DNA of 64,000 nucleotides from Plotosus lineatus (lineage: Eukaryota > Chordata > Actinopteri > Siluriformes > Plotosidae). Shown here piece by piece: positions 43,403-54,244 of this stretch (positions are counted from its first letter, which is position 1; every line of letters begins with the position of its first letter). The position numbers and the translations under genes are program-made. The stretch lies in the NCBI GenBank assembly GCA_024760905.1, contig CM045734.1, positions 42,534,564-42,598,563 of the forward strand. The letters are read 5' to 3'. Under the pieces are notes generated by a model. That model worked only from the letters and a program-made list of their open reading frames with translations, made no database searches and had not been told where the DNA came from.

Positions 43403-43892
43403 GTGGTGTAGTGTTTAGCACATGTACTTCATCAGAAAAAAGATCCTGGTAGGGCAGTTGTGGCTTAGTGGTTAATGTGATGCGTTACTGATCCGAAGGT
43501 CATCGGTTCAGTCCCCACTATTACCGCTGTTGGGCCCCTATGCAAGGCCCTTAACCCTCAGTTGCACAGAAAAATAATAGTGTGAGTCACTCTGGATAAT
43601 AACATCTGCCAAAGTACTGTAAATGTAAACATGGGTTGGTGCCTCACGCGTTGATGTTTCTGTGTGGAGTTTGCATGTGTTTTCTATGGCTACACCGGTT
43701 TCCTCCTAAAGTCTAAAGACACGGAAAATAACATAACTATTTTACCATGTGTGTGTGTGTGTGTGTGTGTGTGTTGGCCCTGTGACACTCTGGGGAGCTG
43801 TTCAGGGTGTACACTGCCTTTACTCAATATTGACCGAGTTCACCCCTTCCATGATTTGAGTTGGATTAAGTGGTTTGACAAATGAATGAGTG
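43403..43892 (+). repeat. SINE-B split by SINE-D
   Basis: Head TGGTATGGTGGTGTAGTGTTTAG to AAAAGATCCTGGT, then the SINE-D. The body resumes at TTGATGTTTCTGTGTGGAG and includes a short GT tract and the GCTGTTCAGGGTGTACACTG tail. Confidence 0.82.
43453..43632 (+). repeat. SINE-D, near full length
   Basis: Head GGGCAGTTGTGGCTTAGTGG, B-box-like GGTTCAGTCCCC, CTTAACCCTCAGTTGCACAG, and the tail GTCACTCTGGATAATAACAT, ending in AAATGTAAAC. Confidence 0.87.
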
Positions 43893-43930
43893 TTTCAGCA
43901 GTGTATTCACACAAAGAATCACAGTTATTA

Positions 43931-45057
43931 TACTGCCCTTCGTAATTATTTTGCACCCCTGGTTAAGATGCATTTTTAGCTTCTAATTTTTTTTTTTTTT
44001 TTTTTTTTCCCCAAAATAATATAGGACCACAATGAAAAAAGCAAAAAATCCAATCTCCAATTCGAGTGCATTTTTTCAGTGGAGGGAAAAAATAATGCTT
44101 TTATATTGAATTATATGTGCCACAATTGTTAGCCACCCTGATGTTAATATTTTGTACAGCCTCCTTTTGCCAACAAAACAATACACAATCTTCTCCTATA
44201 ATGTTTCACAAGATGGGAGGATACAGAAAGTGGGATCGTTCCTCTCTGTGCAATCTCTTTAAATCATCCAGCGACCTGGTCCTCCCCTTCGTACTCTCCT
44301 CTTCAGCTCACTCCACAGGTTTTCAATGCTGTTGAAGTCTGGGGACTGAGATGTCTACTGGAGGAGCTTGATTATGTGTCTGGTGAACTATTTTCTGTGT
44401 AGATTTGCCCACATGTTTAGGATCATTATCTTTCTGGAAGACACAGTGATGACACATCTTCAACTTTCAAGCAAAGGCCACCAGATTTTGATTTAAGACA
44501 TCCTGGTATTTCAAAGGTTTATGATTTCCTGCACCCTAACTGGGTTCCCAGGGCCTCTGCGAGAGAAACAGGCCCACAGCATCACCGATCCGCCCACATA
44601 CTTCTCAGTGGGTATGAGGAACTTTTCTTAATACTCATCTTTTGTTTTCTGACATACCAAATTACTGTTTGTTACCAAAAATCTCTATCTTGGTCTCATC
44701 TGAAAAAAACAAAACAAAAACAAAACAAAAACCACATGGTTGAAGTCCCATTACCACTCACTAGATTTGCATTTAAGATTGTGAGTGAGAAAAGGTTTTT
44801 CTCTGTGTATGCTTCCCAAAGATTGGCTCAGCAAAGGGTGCCAATATTTGTGGAACAAGTGATTTTACAAAAAAATAATTATTTCTTGTCAGGGATTTTT
44901 CTCCCTTAAAATTCACTTGAGTTGAAGATTACATTTTCTACAATTTTCACTGTTAGAGTAAGTTTCTGAAATTAAAAACAACAAAAAAATGTAATTTATT
45001 TCCAGACTATGAACATGTTTTCACCAGTGGTGCCAATAATTACGGATGGCATTGTAT
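43931..45057 (-). mobile_element. Tc1-like transposon relic
   Basis: The inverted tips are TACTGCCCTTCGTAATTATT on the left and, on the right, AATAATTACGGATGGCATTG followed by TA. The minus strand encodes scattered transposase remnants: LVSDETKIEIFGNKQ, VGGSVMLWACFS, FQKDNDPKHVGKST, and the following WP-like region. These are the D-containing blocks of the Tc1 DDE domain. Multiple stops and frameshifts are present. The N-terminal DNA-binding part is absent. Confidence 0.87.
44200..44740 (-). pseudogene. Tc1-type transposase remnant
   Basis: Read right to left, the DETKIE block (first catalytic Asp), the GGSVMLWACFS block and the QKDNDPKH block (second Asp) occur in the expected order. They are broken by stops. 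The third acidic residue region is degraded, so catalysis is impossible. Confidence 0.8.
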
Positions 45058-45195
45058 ACTTTATATATACCCGTACATATTTTTAATATTAAAATTTTAT
45101 TGAAAAAAATTCTTGTTGCAGAAAAGCAGAAAAAAAAAAAAAATTGAGATGATGTCAAAAGATTGACCATCCATAGAAAGGTTACTGAATTCATT

Positions 45196-45355
45196 CAGGG
45201 CAGTGGTAACCTTGTGGTAAAGGTGATAGCCGTCAGTGTGTTTCTGCCCTGTGATGACCTGGCAAGCTGTCCAGGATGTACTCTGCCCTTGCCTGGGGTC
45301 GGATGGGATGGGTGCCAGCCTCCCCGTGACCCTAATTAGGATTAAGTGGTTACAT
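45196..45355 (+). repeat. internally deleted composite SINE
   Basis: The head (GGGCAGTGGTAACCTTGTGG) jumps to the end of the SINE-A body (GATAGCCGTCAGTGTGTTTC) and then continues into a complete SINE-B tail. Confidence 0.82.
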
Positions 45356-45359
45356 AAAT

Positions 45360-45665
45360 TTTTCTAAGCCACTTAATCCTAATTAGGTTGTGGGAGGCTG
45401 GTGCCCATCTCATCCGACTGTGGGTAAGGGCAGACTACACCCTGGGCAGCTCGTCAGGCCATCACAGAGCCAACACTCACAACTATTTGTTCACTCTCAG
45501 ACCTATGGGCAATTTGGAACAGCCAGATAGCCTACTGTGTATGTTATTGGACTGTGGAAGAAAACTGGAGTACCTGGAGGAAACCCATGCAGATACAGGG
45601 AGAACATGCAAACTCCACACAGAAAGGCTCAAGCTGGGAACAGAACCCAGGTCCCCATTGAATCT
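45360..45665 (-). repeat. SINE-B, near full length
   Basis: Reversed tail begins CCACTTAATCCTAATTAGG, followed by body (GGACTGTGGAAGAAAACTGG) and head-side AGCTGGGAACAGAACCC. It lies tail-to-tail with the composite SINE on its left. Confidence 0.85.
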
Positions 45666-45669
45666 CCAC

Positions 45670-46000
45670 CAATATTGTATTGCAGAGAATGGAGAAGTGG
45701 TACTTTGTGTCAGGTTCTTAGGGAAAGGATGAAGCACCAACTAAATGTGCCAGAGAAACCTGCCAATGTGTAATACGATGGCAGACAAACTACAGACTCA
45801 CCGGTTCTGAAATCTTTGATGCAATGGTTGAAGCCAGTCTTTACAGTGTGTATAAAAAAAACAAAAAACGTGACTGCATGCTTGCATGCTTACTAAATAA
45901 GAATCAAATGCAGAAACAACTAGCTCACAGTGGGTCAGAGAAAAAAAACAACAAAAAAACAAAGTCAAAGTGAAGAGAAGAATCTTTAGCAAATACATCC
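45670..46000 (+). other. intronic sequence without recognised features
   Basis: No feature was recognised. Confidence 0.5.
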
Positions 46001-46005
46001 AGAGC

Positions 46006-46260
46006 AGCATGGTGGCGTGGTGGTTGGTATGTACTGTATGCCTCACACTAAGAAGGTCCGGGGTTTAAGTCTTGAGCTCAAGAAGGGTGTTTTTGTTTGG
46101 AGATTGCATGTTCTCCAAATTACTCCCAAGTACAAATGGAAATGGTTGTGTGTACGTTGGCCCTGTGATTGACTTGTGACGGTGTACCACGTTCACCGAG
46201 AGGTAGCTCAGACAGGTTCCAGCCTCTCGGTGACTCTAATAGGATTAAATAATTTGGAAA
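46006..46260 (+). repeat. SINE-B, internally shortened
   Basis: Head GCAGCATGGTGGCGTGGTGG, AAGAAGGTCCGGGGTTTAAG, then ACTCCCAAGTACAAATGG and the tail GGTTCCAGCCTCTCGGTGAC. Confidence 0.82.
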
Positions 46261-46353
46261 ACCAATAAATTAATTTAAAGATATACAAGCTTTTAAGTAC
46301 ATATTTAATATTTGGTGGCAGTACTGCAGTACCTGTTAGCAGATAATCTAGAC

Positions 46354-46896
46354 CAGGGTTCATCAACATGGTGCCCGAGAGCACCGAGTCGCCCACAAGG
46401 TCATCATGAGGCGCTCGCGGGTCTGTTCACTGCTATTTTTAGAACAGACCCTTGGCTCCAGAGTGACACTCTACATTGAGGCAGGTACATAGGTAAAGTC
46501 TGTTGGGTTTTTACATCCGAGCCATAGTGGCTCATCAGGCCTGTGCTTATCCCCGGTTTCCATAGCGTGAAGCGACCAGGAGTTCAACTCCTCCTGGATG
46601 GGACGCTAGTCCATCGCAGGTTACCTTCCCAGTATATTTTACTGGTACCCATTTATACTGCTGGGTGAACAGAGGCACACTTGTGGTTGAGACCTTGCCC
46701 AGGGGTCTTAGCACAGTGAGGGTCTCGGTGGGATTTGAACTCACAACCTCCCAAACATGAGCGCATCACCCTAACCACTATGCCACCGGCCCCACTACTC
46801 TCCATTGAGCTGCATCTAATTTTTTTTTCAGAAGTGTGTATCGACCTGGTAGCCGTTCGCATTAGTTGATACCTTTAAAAAGGTTGGTGACCCCTG
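46354..46896. mobile_element. hAT-type element split by SINE-C
   Basis: The tips are CAGGGTTCATCAACATGGTG and GGTTGGTGACCCCTG. The 8-bp duplications are ATCTAGAC (46346-46353) and GTCTAGAC (46897-46904), with one mismatch. Without the SINE it is about 230 bp. Confidence 0.9.
46481..46796 (-). repeat. SINE-C, near full length
   Basis: Same structure as the copies at 15368-15674 and 19506-19803. The imperfect 13-bp duplication is ACTCTACATTGAG (46468-46480) and ACTCTCCATTGAG (46797-46809). Confidence 0.9.
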
Positions 46897-46941
46897 GTCT
46901 AGACAAAGTCAACTTCCAGTTTTTCTCTTAGACACATCAAT

Positions 46942-47280
46942 TTACAAGAAAATTGGAAACTTGTCTGTACAGGTCGTTGGTTGAGTCACATAAGTAAATG
47001 ACCCCAAATAGTCCTTTATGTGAAGGGTTACCTTGCTTACCATGTTCTTCTGCACTAAACACAATCCGGTCCTGTAGCAATCCAGGCTAACTTTAGTGGA
47101 CGTGGTGAAATTGCAGTTTTTAGAGGAAAGAATGTTTTCATAGCACAACACTGCAAAGGAGTTGTGGAAGGAGTAATGAGCTTCCTGAAAATGATGACTG
47201 ATACTTAGAACCACAATTATTGCCAGACTAATGAACACAATTAACCAGGATGTTTTGTACAGAGAACAGTTGAGGTACAC
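46942..47280 (-). other. unrecognised open frame with one membrane segment
   Basis: The open frame of about 112 codons runs from a stop to a stop and lacks an ATG at its start (GTG is its first codon). It shows a hydrophobic stretch, SWLIVFISLAIIVVLSI, then a region with six cysteines and potential N-glycosylation sites (NCS, NFT). An AG precedes it and ATG-GTAAGC inside resembles a splice donor. It could be an exon of an antisense gene, a decayed coding piece or chance. I do not recognise a family. Confidence 0.2.
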
Positions 47281-47421
47281 TTAGCTTTTTTTCCAGAATA
47301 AAGCAAACCAAGGGAATCAAACCAAGTTCTCAGTAAAATACCCCTAACATCAGTAATCAGTACCAATGACATGATCCTTCACGAATGAGGGCCTCGAGCC
47401 CTTCAGTCCATTAAAGGCTTT

Positions 47422-47422
47422 T

Positions 47423-47518
<96 letters not shown>
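47422..47518. repeat. (TG)n microsatellite
   Basis: About 97 bases of uninterrupted TG. Confidence 0.97.
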
Positions 47519-47519
<1 letters not shown>

Positions 47520-48220
47520 AATTTAAATTGGTTTGCCATTTAACTTGGCTAAACATTGGTTAGTTATGAGGCTGGAAACTGAGCATATGGATGCTCACCC
47601 TGACACAAAGCAGCATATCATAGAAAACAAACAAACAAATAAATAAATAATACAGCTGGAAAATATACAGATGCTATTAATACTGGGATAACAAGATAAA
47701 GAAGGCATGAACACTCACACAAAGGGAATCAAAAGGAGTGAAGAGTGAATAGAAGATATCAGTGCTGTAGGTTAAAGGAAAGCAGTTTGGCACCGAGAGA
47801 CTTTGAGATTAAGAGTGACAGTGCTGACATTAATATCAACTCCAGACAGTGAACATGAAGTGAATGTGTCTGGAGGTCAGTAAAAGTAGGCTACAACTGC
47901 TAATGTCTGTTAAAATATGGTTTAGCTTTCAGTAATTATTATTATTATTATTATTATTTTTTTTAAACATTGGGCATGGATTTCTTGACTACATCGGACT
48001 ATTATGGACCTGGAGGCACTGCATCTCATCACTGTAGACAGTGGTGTGTTGTAAAGTATAGGAAACACCGATCCGAGCTTTATCTTAGCAGTAAAAAAGA
48101 ACATAACGTTTGAGAATTTGAATTGGATGCGAACAAATGATCTGGCTAAGTGGTATATTAACACCTCTATGATGATGTTTATCTGATACGGGACCACTTC
48201 GAGTGAACAAATGATCAATT
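47520..48220 (+). other. intronic sequence with a short (ATT)n tract
   Basis: ATT repeat at 47936-47957. Otherwise nothing was recognised. Confidence 0.5.
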
Positions 48221-48224
48221 TACT

Positions 48225-48880
48225 TAATTTTCTGAAGCAATCTATACTTTAATGTGGTCACAGGGAGGCTGGAAAGCGTACAGCTGACCTCCAGTGAAGG
48301 TGGAATAAAGTATGAACAGCCTTCAGGGCGTTGTAGGGCTGATATAGACACATAACCATTTACACTCAAATTCATACCTAGAGGCAACTGAGAATGGCCA
48401 ATTCACCGAAAGTGCATGACTTTGAACTGAGGCAAGGAAAGTTGTGCACTTGGTGGAAACCCACACAAGCACAGAGAAGACATGCAAACTTCACAGAGAA
48501 ACACCTTTACCAAGCATGGACCTCAAACCCAGGACTTTTTTTATTCTTCCATATTTCTTCTCTCTAATTTTAGTCCTATCAAATTCCCACCAATCAAGTA
48601 TTGCTTTCCCTATCACACGACCAACACCCTTGTACGACTCGTGAATCACAGACGGCCATAATTGGCTGGCAATTGCTCTGAATGACAGGGAAGTGAGCGT
48701 ATGCCATCCCTCCCTCCCATGAGAGATCGGCCAATTAGCTCTCATGGACTTCTGGTCACGGATGGCTACAGCATTAAACAAACTTGCGATATCTGGGTCA
48801 CGCACCTTGCAATGTGCCAAACCCAGGACTTTCTTGCTGCGAGGTGGAACTGATAATCACTAAACCAACCCGCTGCCCCA
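48225..48880 (-). repeat. old SINE-B split by an unclassified short insert
   Basis: Reversed tail and body (CACAGGGAGGCTGGAAAGC, ACCCACACAAGCACAGAGAA) reach AAACCCAGGACTTTTTT. The head side (GAGGTGGAACTGATAATCAC) resumes after a second AAACCCAGGACTTTCTT. Confidence 0.78.
48542..48818. mobile_element. unclassified 277-bp retroposon-like insert
   Basis: It is bounded by a 17-bp duplication at 48525-48541 and 48819-48835 with one mismatch, so it moved as a unit. The interior (minus strand GAGCTAATTGGCCGATCTCT, GGGAGGGATGGCATACGCTC) recalls a fish SINE body, but I cannot name it. Confidence 0.7.
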
Positions 48881-48914
48881 AAAGGTCAATGCAGATTTAA
48901 AAATAAAGATAAGG

Positions 48915-50163
48915 TAGCTCGAGAGATCGACAGGCAGATTGCTGTAGCCTCTGCTGTAAAGCGAAGCTTGTACCGGTCCATTGTGGTGAAGAAGGAGCTG
49001 AGCCGCTAGGCTCTCAATTTACGGGCTGATCTACGTTCGAACCCTCACCTATGGTTTCAAACTTTGGGTAGTGACAAAAGAACAAGATTGCGGATACAAA
49101 CCGCTGTAATTTTTTATGACTCTGTGGTAGCCTCTGCAATCCTCTACGCTGCCATCTGCTGGGCCCCAGGCAGCACAGAGCGGGACAGAAAGAGACTGAA
49201 CAAGCTGGTCAGGAGGGCCAGCTCTGTCCTCGGCTGCCCACTGGACTCTGTGGAGGAGGTGAGTGAGAGGAGGATAGTTGCAAAGCTCACATCCATCCTG
49301 TTCAACATCTATCACCCACTGCACCAGACTGTAGAGGAGCTGAGTAGCTCCTTCAGTGGACGACTGAGGCATCCTCAGTGCAGGAAGGAGCGCTACCGCA
49401 GGTCGTTCATTCCCACCGCTATCAGACTGTACAACGCCACTTTGTAACTGTCTGTGAAAATACTGGTTATGTGCAATAAAAACCCCGCACTTTAATCAAC
49501 CACATCTACCCCACTGACTGTGAACCATATCAACCCATCTCTGCCCTCAGATACATTACACTTTAATATAGGCCAGTCTATAAAGTTGCTCCATTCTTTT
49601 CTTTTATTGTTTATTAATTTATACTATTTATGTATCTACTTATTTATTTACTTATATAATATATATGTACGTGTGTATGTTTGTATTTGTATCTATTTTT
49701 GCACCCCCTACTGATGGTACCTCAAGAGCCTGTAACAGTGAATTTCTCCATTGTGAGATTAATAAAGCTGTATCTTATCTTATCTTATCTTATCTAATGA
49801 GCATCCTTCACCATGTGGTGGGGCTCTCCCTTAGAGATAGGGTGAAGCTCAACCATCTGCAAAGAGCTTGGAGTAGAACTGCTGCTCCTCTGTATTGAGT
49901 TGAGATGGCTCGGGCACCTGGTTAGAATACCTCCCTTACGCCTCCCTGGTGTGGTGTTTCGGGCATGTCCAAATGGGAACAGACCCCAGGGTCGACCTAG
50001 AACAAGCTGGAGGGACTCTGTTTCTCACCTTGTCCGAAAGTGCCTCTGTGTCTATCCCGGAAGAGCTGGACAAAGTGGCTGGGGAGATGGATGTCTGGAC
50101 CTCATTGCTTAGGCTGCTGACCCTGCGACCCAATCCCGGATTATGCAGATGATGATGATGATG
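48915..50163 (+). mobile_element. LINE-N copy split by LINE-J
   Basis: 5'-truncated LINE-N. 48915-49110 carries the segment after the RT (CTCTCAATTTACGGGCTGAT, ACCCTCACCTATGG). 49795-50163 carries the C-terminal part (GTTTCGGGCATGTCCAAATG, GACCTCATTGCTTAGGC) and a GATGATGAT tail. The LINE-J at 49111-49794 interrupts it. Confidence 0.9.
49111..49794 (+). mobile_element. LINE-J 3' copy inserted in LINE-N
   Basis: It encodes YDSVVASAILYAAICW, then STERDRKRLNKLVRRASSVL and SGRLRHPQCRKERYRRSFIP, a complete C-terminus in one frame. A 3' untranslated region follows, with TGAATTTCTCCATTGTGAGA, AATAAAGC and a (TTATC)n tail. A short TAAT repeat on both sides (49107-49110, 49795-49798) is the only candidate target duplication. 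Confidence 0.9.
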
Positions 50164-50171
50164 ATCATGAA

Positions 50172-50280
50172 GATAAAATAAAGAAATCTTTGTCAACTGT
50201 TGCATGAACAATAAAAATCAGTTTAGCAGCTCTTTGTTTAGCAGCAATTATAAAAAGAAAATGCTCAAAGGATGACTAGA
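50172..50280 (-). repeat. 3' tail fragment of the L2-type LINE
   Basis: AAAAATCAGTTTAGCAGC and AGCAGCAATTATAAAAAG match the 3' end of the element at 29458-31445. Confidence 0.65.
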
Positions 50281-50289
50281 GAACTACAC

Positions 50290-51488
50290 CAGGGGTGTCC
50301 GAACTTTTTTCACTGAGGGCCACATACATAAAAATATAGGAGAAGCTGGGCAACTTACTATAAATTAAGTATATACAGTCTTAACTTTAGTGCATTAAAG
50401 TTGTAAAAATCTATTAAAAGTAAGCAAATGTGTGATTGTTGAATATAATTAAAGACAAAACTGCCTTCATCACAGCTTTCCATAAATGGATCTTTATTTA
50501 TTTATTCAGAAAAGGCTTTGGTAGCTCATTCTCAATTTCCTAAGCAAATAGGTCCAGACGTCCCTCTCCCCAGCCACTTCCTCCAACTCTCCCGGGAGAA
50601 CACCGAGGCAGTCCCAGACAAGCTGAGAGACATAGTCCCTCCAGTGTGTTCTAGGTCGACCCCGGGGTCTCTTCTTGGTTGGACATGCCCGAAACACCAC
50701 ACCAGCAAGTGTTTTTAATTAAATGGAAAAATGGGACGGGCAAATTTCAAGCTTGTTATTTAAGTTATTAGGCTTAGCAACACGCCTATTAACATTCGTT
50801 AGAAACGGTTATCAACATTAACAGACTGAACTGGACTTAATAACAGGAGTGCATATAATTTTAGGAAATTATTCAGGTATCAGGTGCGCTGGGTATGCAA
50901 ATTGGGCTATCCAACTGCAGTGCTGATCCGATGCCACTTGTGCCAAAAATCCGTAAAAATTTCATTTGGACAAGGAGCAAATCTAGATCAGTTGAAATCA
51001 GCAGACTTTGCGTGTGCACTCTGTGTGTTAAAAAGAAAAACGCATATGAGAAAGTGGTGTGCAAAAGCAGGGTAGTGATAGAATTGATGTGCATTGATAT
51101 TTGTCGCATGTGTACCTGCACATACATATTTAACACACGGGTACTGTGGAATATATTTGTTACTCTCCTAAAGTGGGAACGGCATTGCACTCAGTTGGTG
51201 CAAGAAATATTCACTCTCCCACCATGTCTGAAATTTTCTGCACTCACTTTCCACCTTTTCACTTCTTTGGTTCTGCCATGTTCAGTAATTCGAGGTGAAT
51301 TTCTTCGGTGATTGTCCTCTTTGGTGGAGCAACTGCATCGATCAACAGTAGGTCCTCCTGGTGTTTAAAACCAAGAAGTGCAATACATTCAGGCAAAAGT
51401 TGAAGTGCAGGCCATATTCTATTCTATTTATAAAAATTCTTGCGGGCCAATTAAAAATGGCCCGTGGGCTGTAGTTTGGACTCCCTTG
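50290..51488. mobile_element. 1.2-kb hAT element, no transposase seen
   Basis: The tips are CAGGGGTGTCCGAACTTTTT and GTAGTTTGGACTCCCTTG. The 8-bp duplications are AACTACAC (50282-50289) and GACTACAC (51489-51496), with one mismatch. A LINE-N piece is inserted at 50506-50705. The remaining interior has open frames of 60-138 codons without recognisable BED or DDE features. Confidence 0.88.
50506..50705 (-). mobile_element. LINE-N 3' fragment inside the hAT element
   Basis: It encodes VFRACPTKKRPRGRPRTHWR, then DYVSQLVWDCLGVLPGELEE and VAGERDVWTYLLRKL, in one frame. It is intact over its short length, so it is a fairly young insertion. A simple TTTA repeat lies on its left. Confidence 0.87.
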
Positions 51489-51499
51489 GACTACACTAA

Positions 51500-52530
51500 G
51501 TTATACGTGTATGTTCACAAATATTATATACATGTATATTCAGATTTACCAAATTATTGAGAGATTCTTTGGAATCCACCCACAAAAGGAAATATGAAAG
51601 ACTTTAAAGCAGATATGTTCCAGAGGATATCCTGTGGTAGCTATTTGAAAGAACTTGAAACCGAACAGCAAAATGAATGACTAGATGTTTTCAATTTTGT
51701 ACTTGGCAATTGTTAAAGTAAAATGTGACAGACCACTGAACCCTATGTATTTAAGATATATTAAATAATTAAATAACTTGTGGTGTTTGACAGACACCAG
51801 AGCTTATCCACAGCCATTTATATTTACCTCCATTTGGACAGCCATTTATGAAGTTTCAAGAGTCCTAAATCGTAACCACTGGACCTCTGTTGCATTACTG
51901 AAAGGAATGCCACAGTGGAAAAATATATACAGTGGAACCGCCATAATCACTGACTCAGTCACTGAAGTAACTCAGGAACTGGGCCAGAAATTGTTATACT
52001 AGAAAAGAGGTTGTGCTTCCCAGAGCACACACAGCCTACGGTCATGGCCTCTTTTATGACAATTCCCAAACACTCTGCTTATTGACTCTTAACCACATGG
52101 ACCAGCTTTCACTTTGGAGACTCATCTTAATTAAACTCTGTGTTTTGTTCCATTCGCTACATGACTTTTGATTTTATTTTCCATGCTGATTCTTGATTGG
52201 TTCACATCTACTTTTGTGCTTACATACCTGTTTTTCCATTGTTTTATTTTATTCTGTGGGCAACAAAAGCCTTGGTGTTTGAAGTCAGTCTTCCCTATTT
52301 AATCTGACAAAAGGCCAAATAATACAGTATCAGTCATGACTATCAGCCATAAAGTGTGCTTCCTCTCACACAGTCCTGTATAAAAGGAGAAAAATGTACC
52401 TGAGAGAAAGTAAAATAGAAGAAGACACATGAGAGTTGCAACAGGACTCACCTATACCACTCAGTCCAGTATAAAATGGGTACATGTTTATATACAAGTG
52501 GACACCTTAAAAATGCAGGCGAGGAACACG
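51500..52530 (+). other. intronic sequence without recognised features
   Basis: No repeat or exon was recognised. Confidence 0.5.
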
Positions 52531-52534
52531 GGAT

Positions 52535-52668
52535 ACCTTCATTCATTCATTTTCTGAACCACTTAATCCTAGTTTGGGTCGTGGGGGAGGCTTGTGCCCA
52601 TCTCAGCCGACTCTAGGCGGGGACAGAGTACATCCTGGACAGCTCACCAGGCTATCGCAGCACAAGAT
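52535..52668 (-). repeat. SINE-B tail fragment
   Basis: ATTCATTCATTTTCTGAACC, GGCTTGTGCCCATCTCAGCC and GACAGCTCACCAGGCTATCG. Confidence 0.8.
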
Positions 52669-52934
52669 ACATAAACACTTCTCCTTGAACAAAATACAAC
52701 CAATGTGTCAAGATTACCCGATCATGCAATAATAAAATCAAATAATTTTCACAGATTTTTTTAATTACAGAACTTCACAGTTAGACCTGTTTATTTACAC
52801 ATCTAACATTTTCCATACTTACATCCTTCTCACTATATAATAAAGCAATTATATTTGGCGGAAGTATCAAGACCATCTTTTCAGATGCAGAGGCCATTTT
52901 TAGATAGAGATTGTATTCACAGTTTATTAAATTA

Positions 52935-53748
52935 CCGTATTCAACGTAATAAGTGTCCTTCTCCAATAAGTGCCCCCCCCCCCCAGTGTTTTTTATCTTA
53001 GGTCTAATAACTGCCCATGTGTACTGGGAGCAAAATCGTAGATCAAACTTACTAATTTTATTCGATCAGTCTCTGTAACAGTAAAATGAGGTGTTCACTG
53101 CCAGTAAAAGTCAGTTTACGTGGCATTTAAAGACCCTCTGCCATTGGGGAGTGTCTATAATGTTCATCAGTAACAACACATTTGATTGTTCTGCTGTGCT
53201 TTAAAAAACAGGAAAATATTTTTCTGTGTTCTCTTGGCAAACGTCCAACATCCGATGAACCATTGGAAACTGTTCCAGAAAAACTATGCAATGCTCTGAA
53301 TGAATGGAGCGATGAGCCAGATATGGACCTTTCCAAAAGTGATGACAAGTATTTCTCACCTGATTCTCCTGCTAACTAACTTCATAAATTTAAAGATGTT
53401 CCTGACGATGTGCTTTTGTTTATGTTCATGTTGATTGGCTCAACTTGCCATGTGCCAAAGTTAACATTCTGATTGGCTCATTTCACTTCCGGGAAAAAAA
53501 GTCTTCTTTTTTTTAATGTGTGCTGTTTTCTGTTTATTTTCAGCTTTAATGTAAGTAGTTTGGTTGATGGCACAAAAATGAATAAAACAAATACCAGTAA
53601 AACTCTTTGTTTGTTTTGTTATTATTCATGTTTTCCATCTAGATGGTAATAAGCACTTACAGTTCCACTCAGCTAGTAACATTTTAATAAGTGCTGACCC
53701 ACTCCATTTTTTTTAAATGCCCTGGGCACTTATCACGTTGAATACGGT
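52935..53748 (+). mobile_element. TA-flanked TIR element with a short open frame
   Basis: The left end is CCGTATTCAACGTAATAAGTG and the right end CACTTATCACGTTGAATACGG, imperfect inverted repeats of about 25 bases next to TA. Secondary GTGCCCC blocks extend the ends. The size is about 814 bp. Confidence 0.82.
53182..53379 (+). pseudogene. possible transposase C-terminus in the TIR element
   Basis: A 65-residue frame has an acidic end (LNEWSDEPDMDLSKSDDKYF, SPDSPAN). Acidic C-termini of this style occur in pogo/Tigger transposases, but no catalytic block is present, so the assignment is inference from the surrounding TIRs. Confidence 0.3.
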
Positions 53749-53749
53749 A

Positions 53750-54240
53750 TATTCTCTCAACTTGTTTCCCATGAAGATGCAGTAGTCCCAGTGAAATGTC
53801 AGTTAAGTATCAGTTTAATTCCTCATTAACACATTAGACTGTTTGGTCTACATACTTAAAATCCAACTTTTTTTTTCCCTCTACAGTATCAATAACACCG
53901 TTTTTGAAGATTACAAAATTAAATCTTTAATTTGTTTAAATTAATATTGCTGAGGTGAAAAGAAGTAACACGTTGGGAAAGGGGGTATACTGCAGAAAAC
54001 AGAACAGCATATGAGGAGGAGGTGTTTTCCGAATTGTAAACAATGAGAAACACATTTTTTTTGTCTTAGTTAAAAATACAAATGTGGTATGTAGTTTTAG
54101 AATAACTAATTGTAAATCATTGTTCATTTCATGTTACAATGCTTAGTGCCAGGTTACCTCAGGAGATTTGAGTACTGTATTTCAGAAGCTTTGGAGATTT
54201 TCATGTACAACAATTTTTAGTCCTTATACAGAATGTTCCT
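53750..54240 (+). other. intronic sequence without recognised features
   Basis: AT-rich. Nothing was recognised. Confidence 0.5.
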
Positions 54241-54244
54241 TTTT

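Noticed and set aside
53182..53379. A second exon of the gene starting at 20602.
   Set aside because: The frame lies inside a TA-flanked TIR element and is open-ended by its own stop, without a downstream donor.
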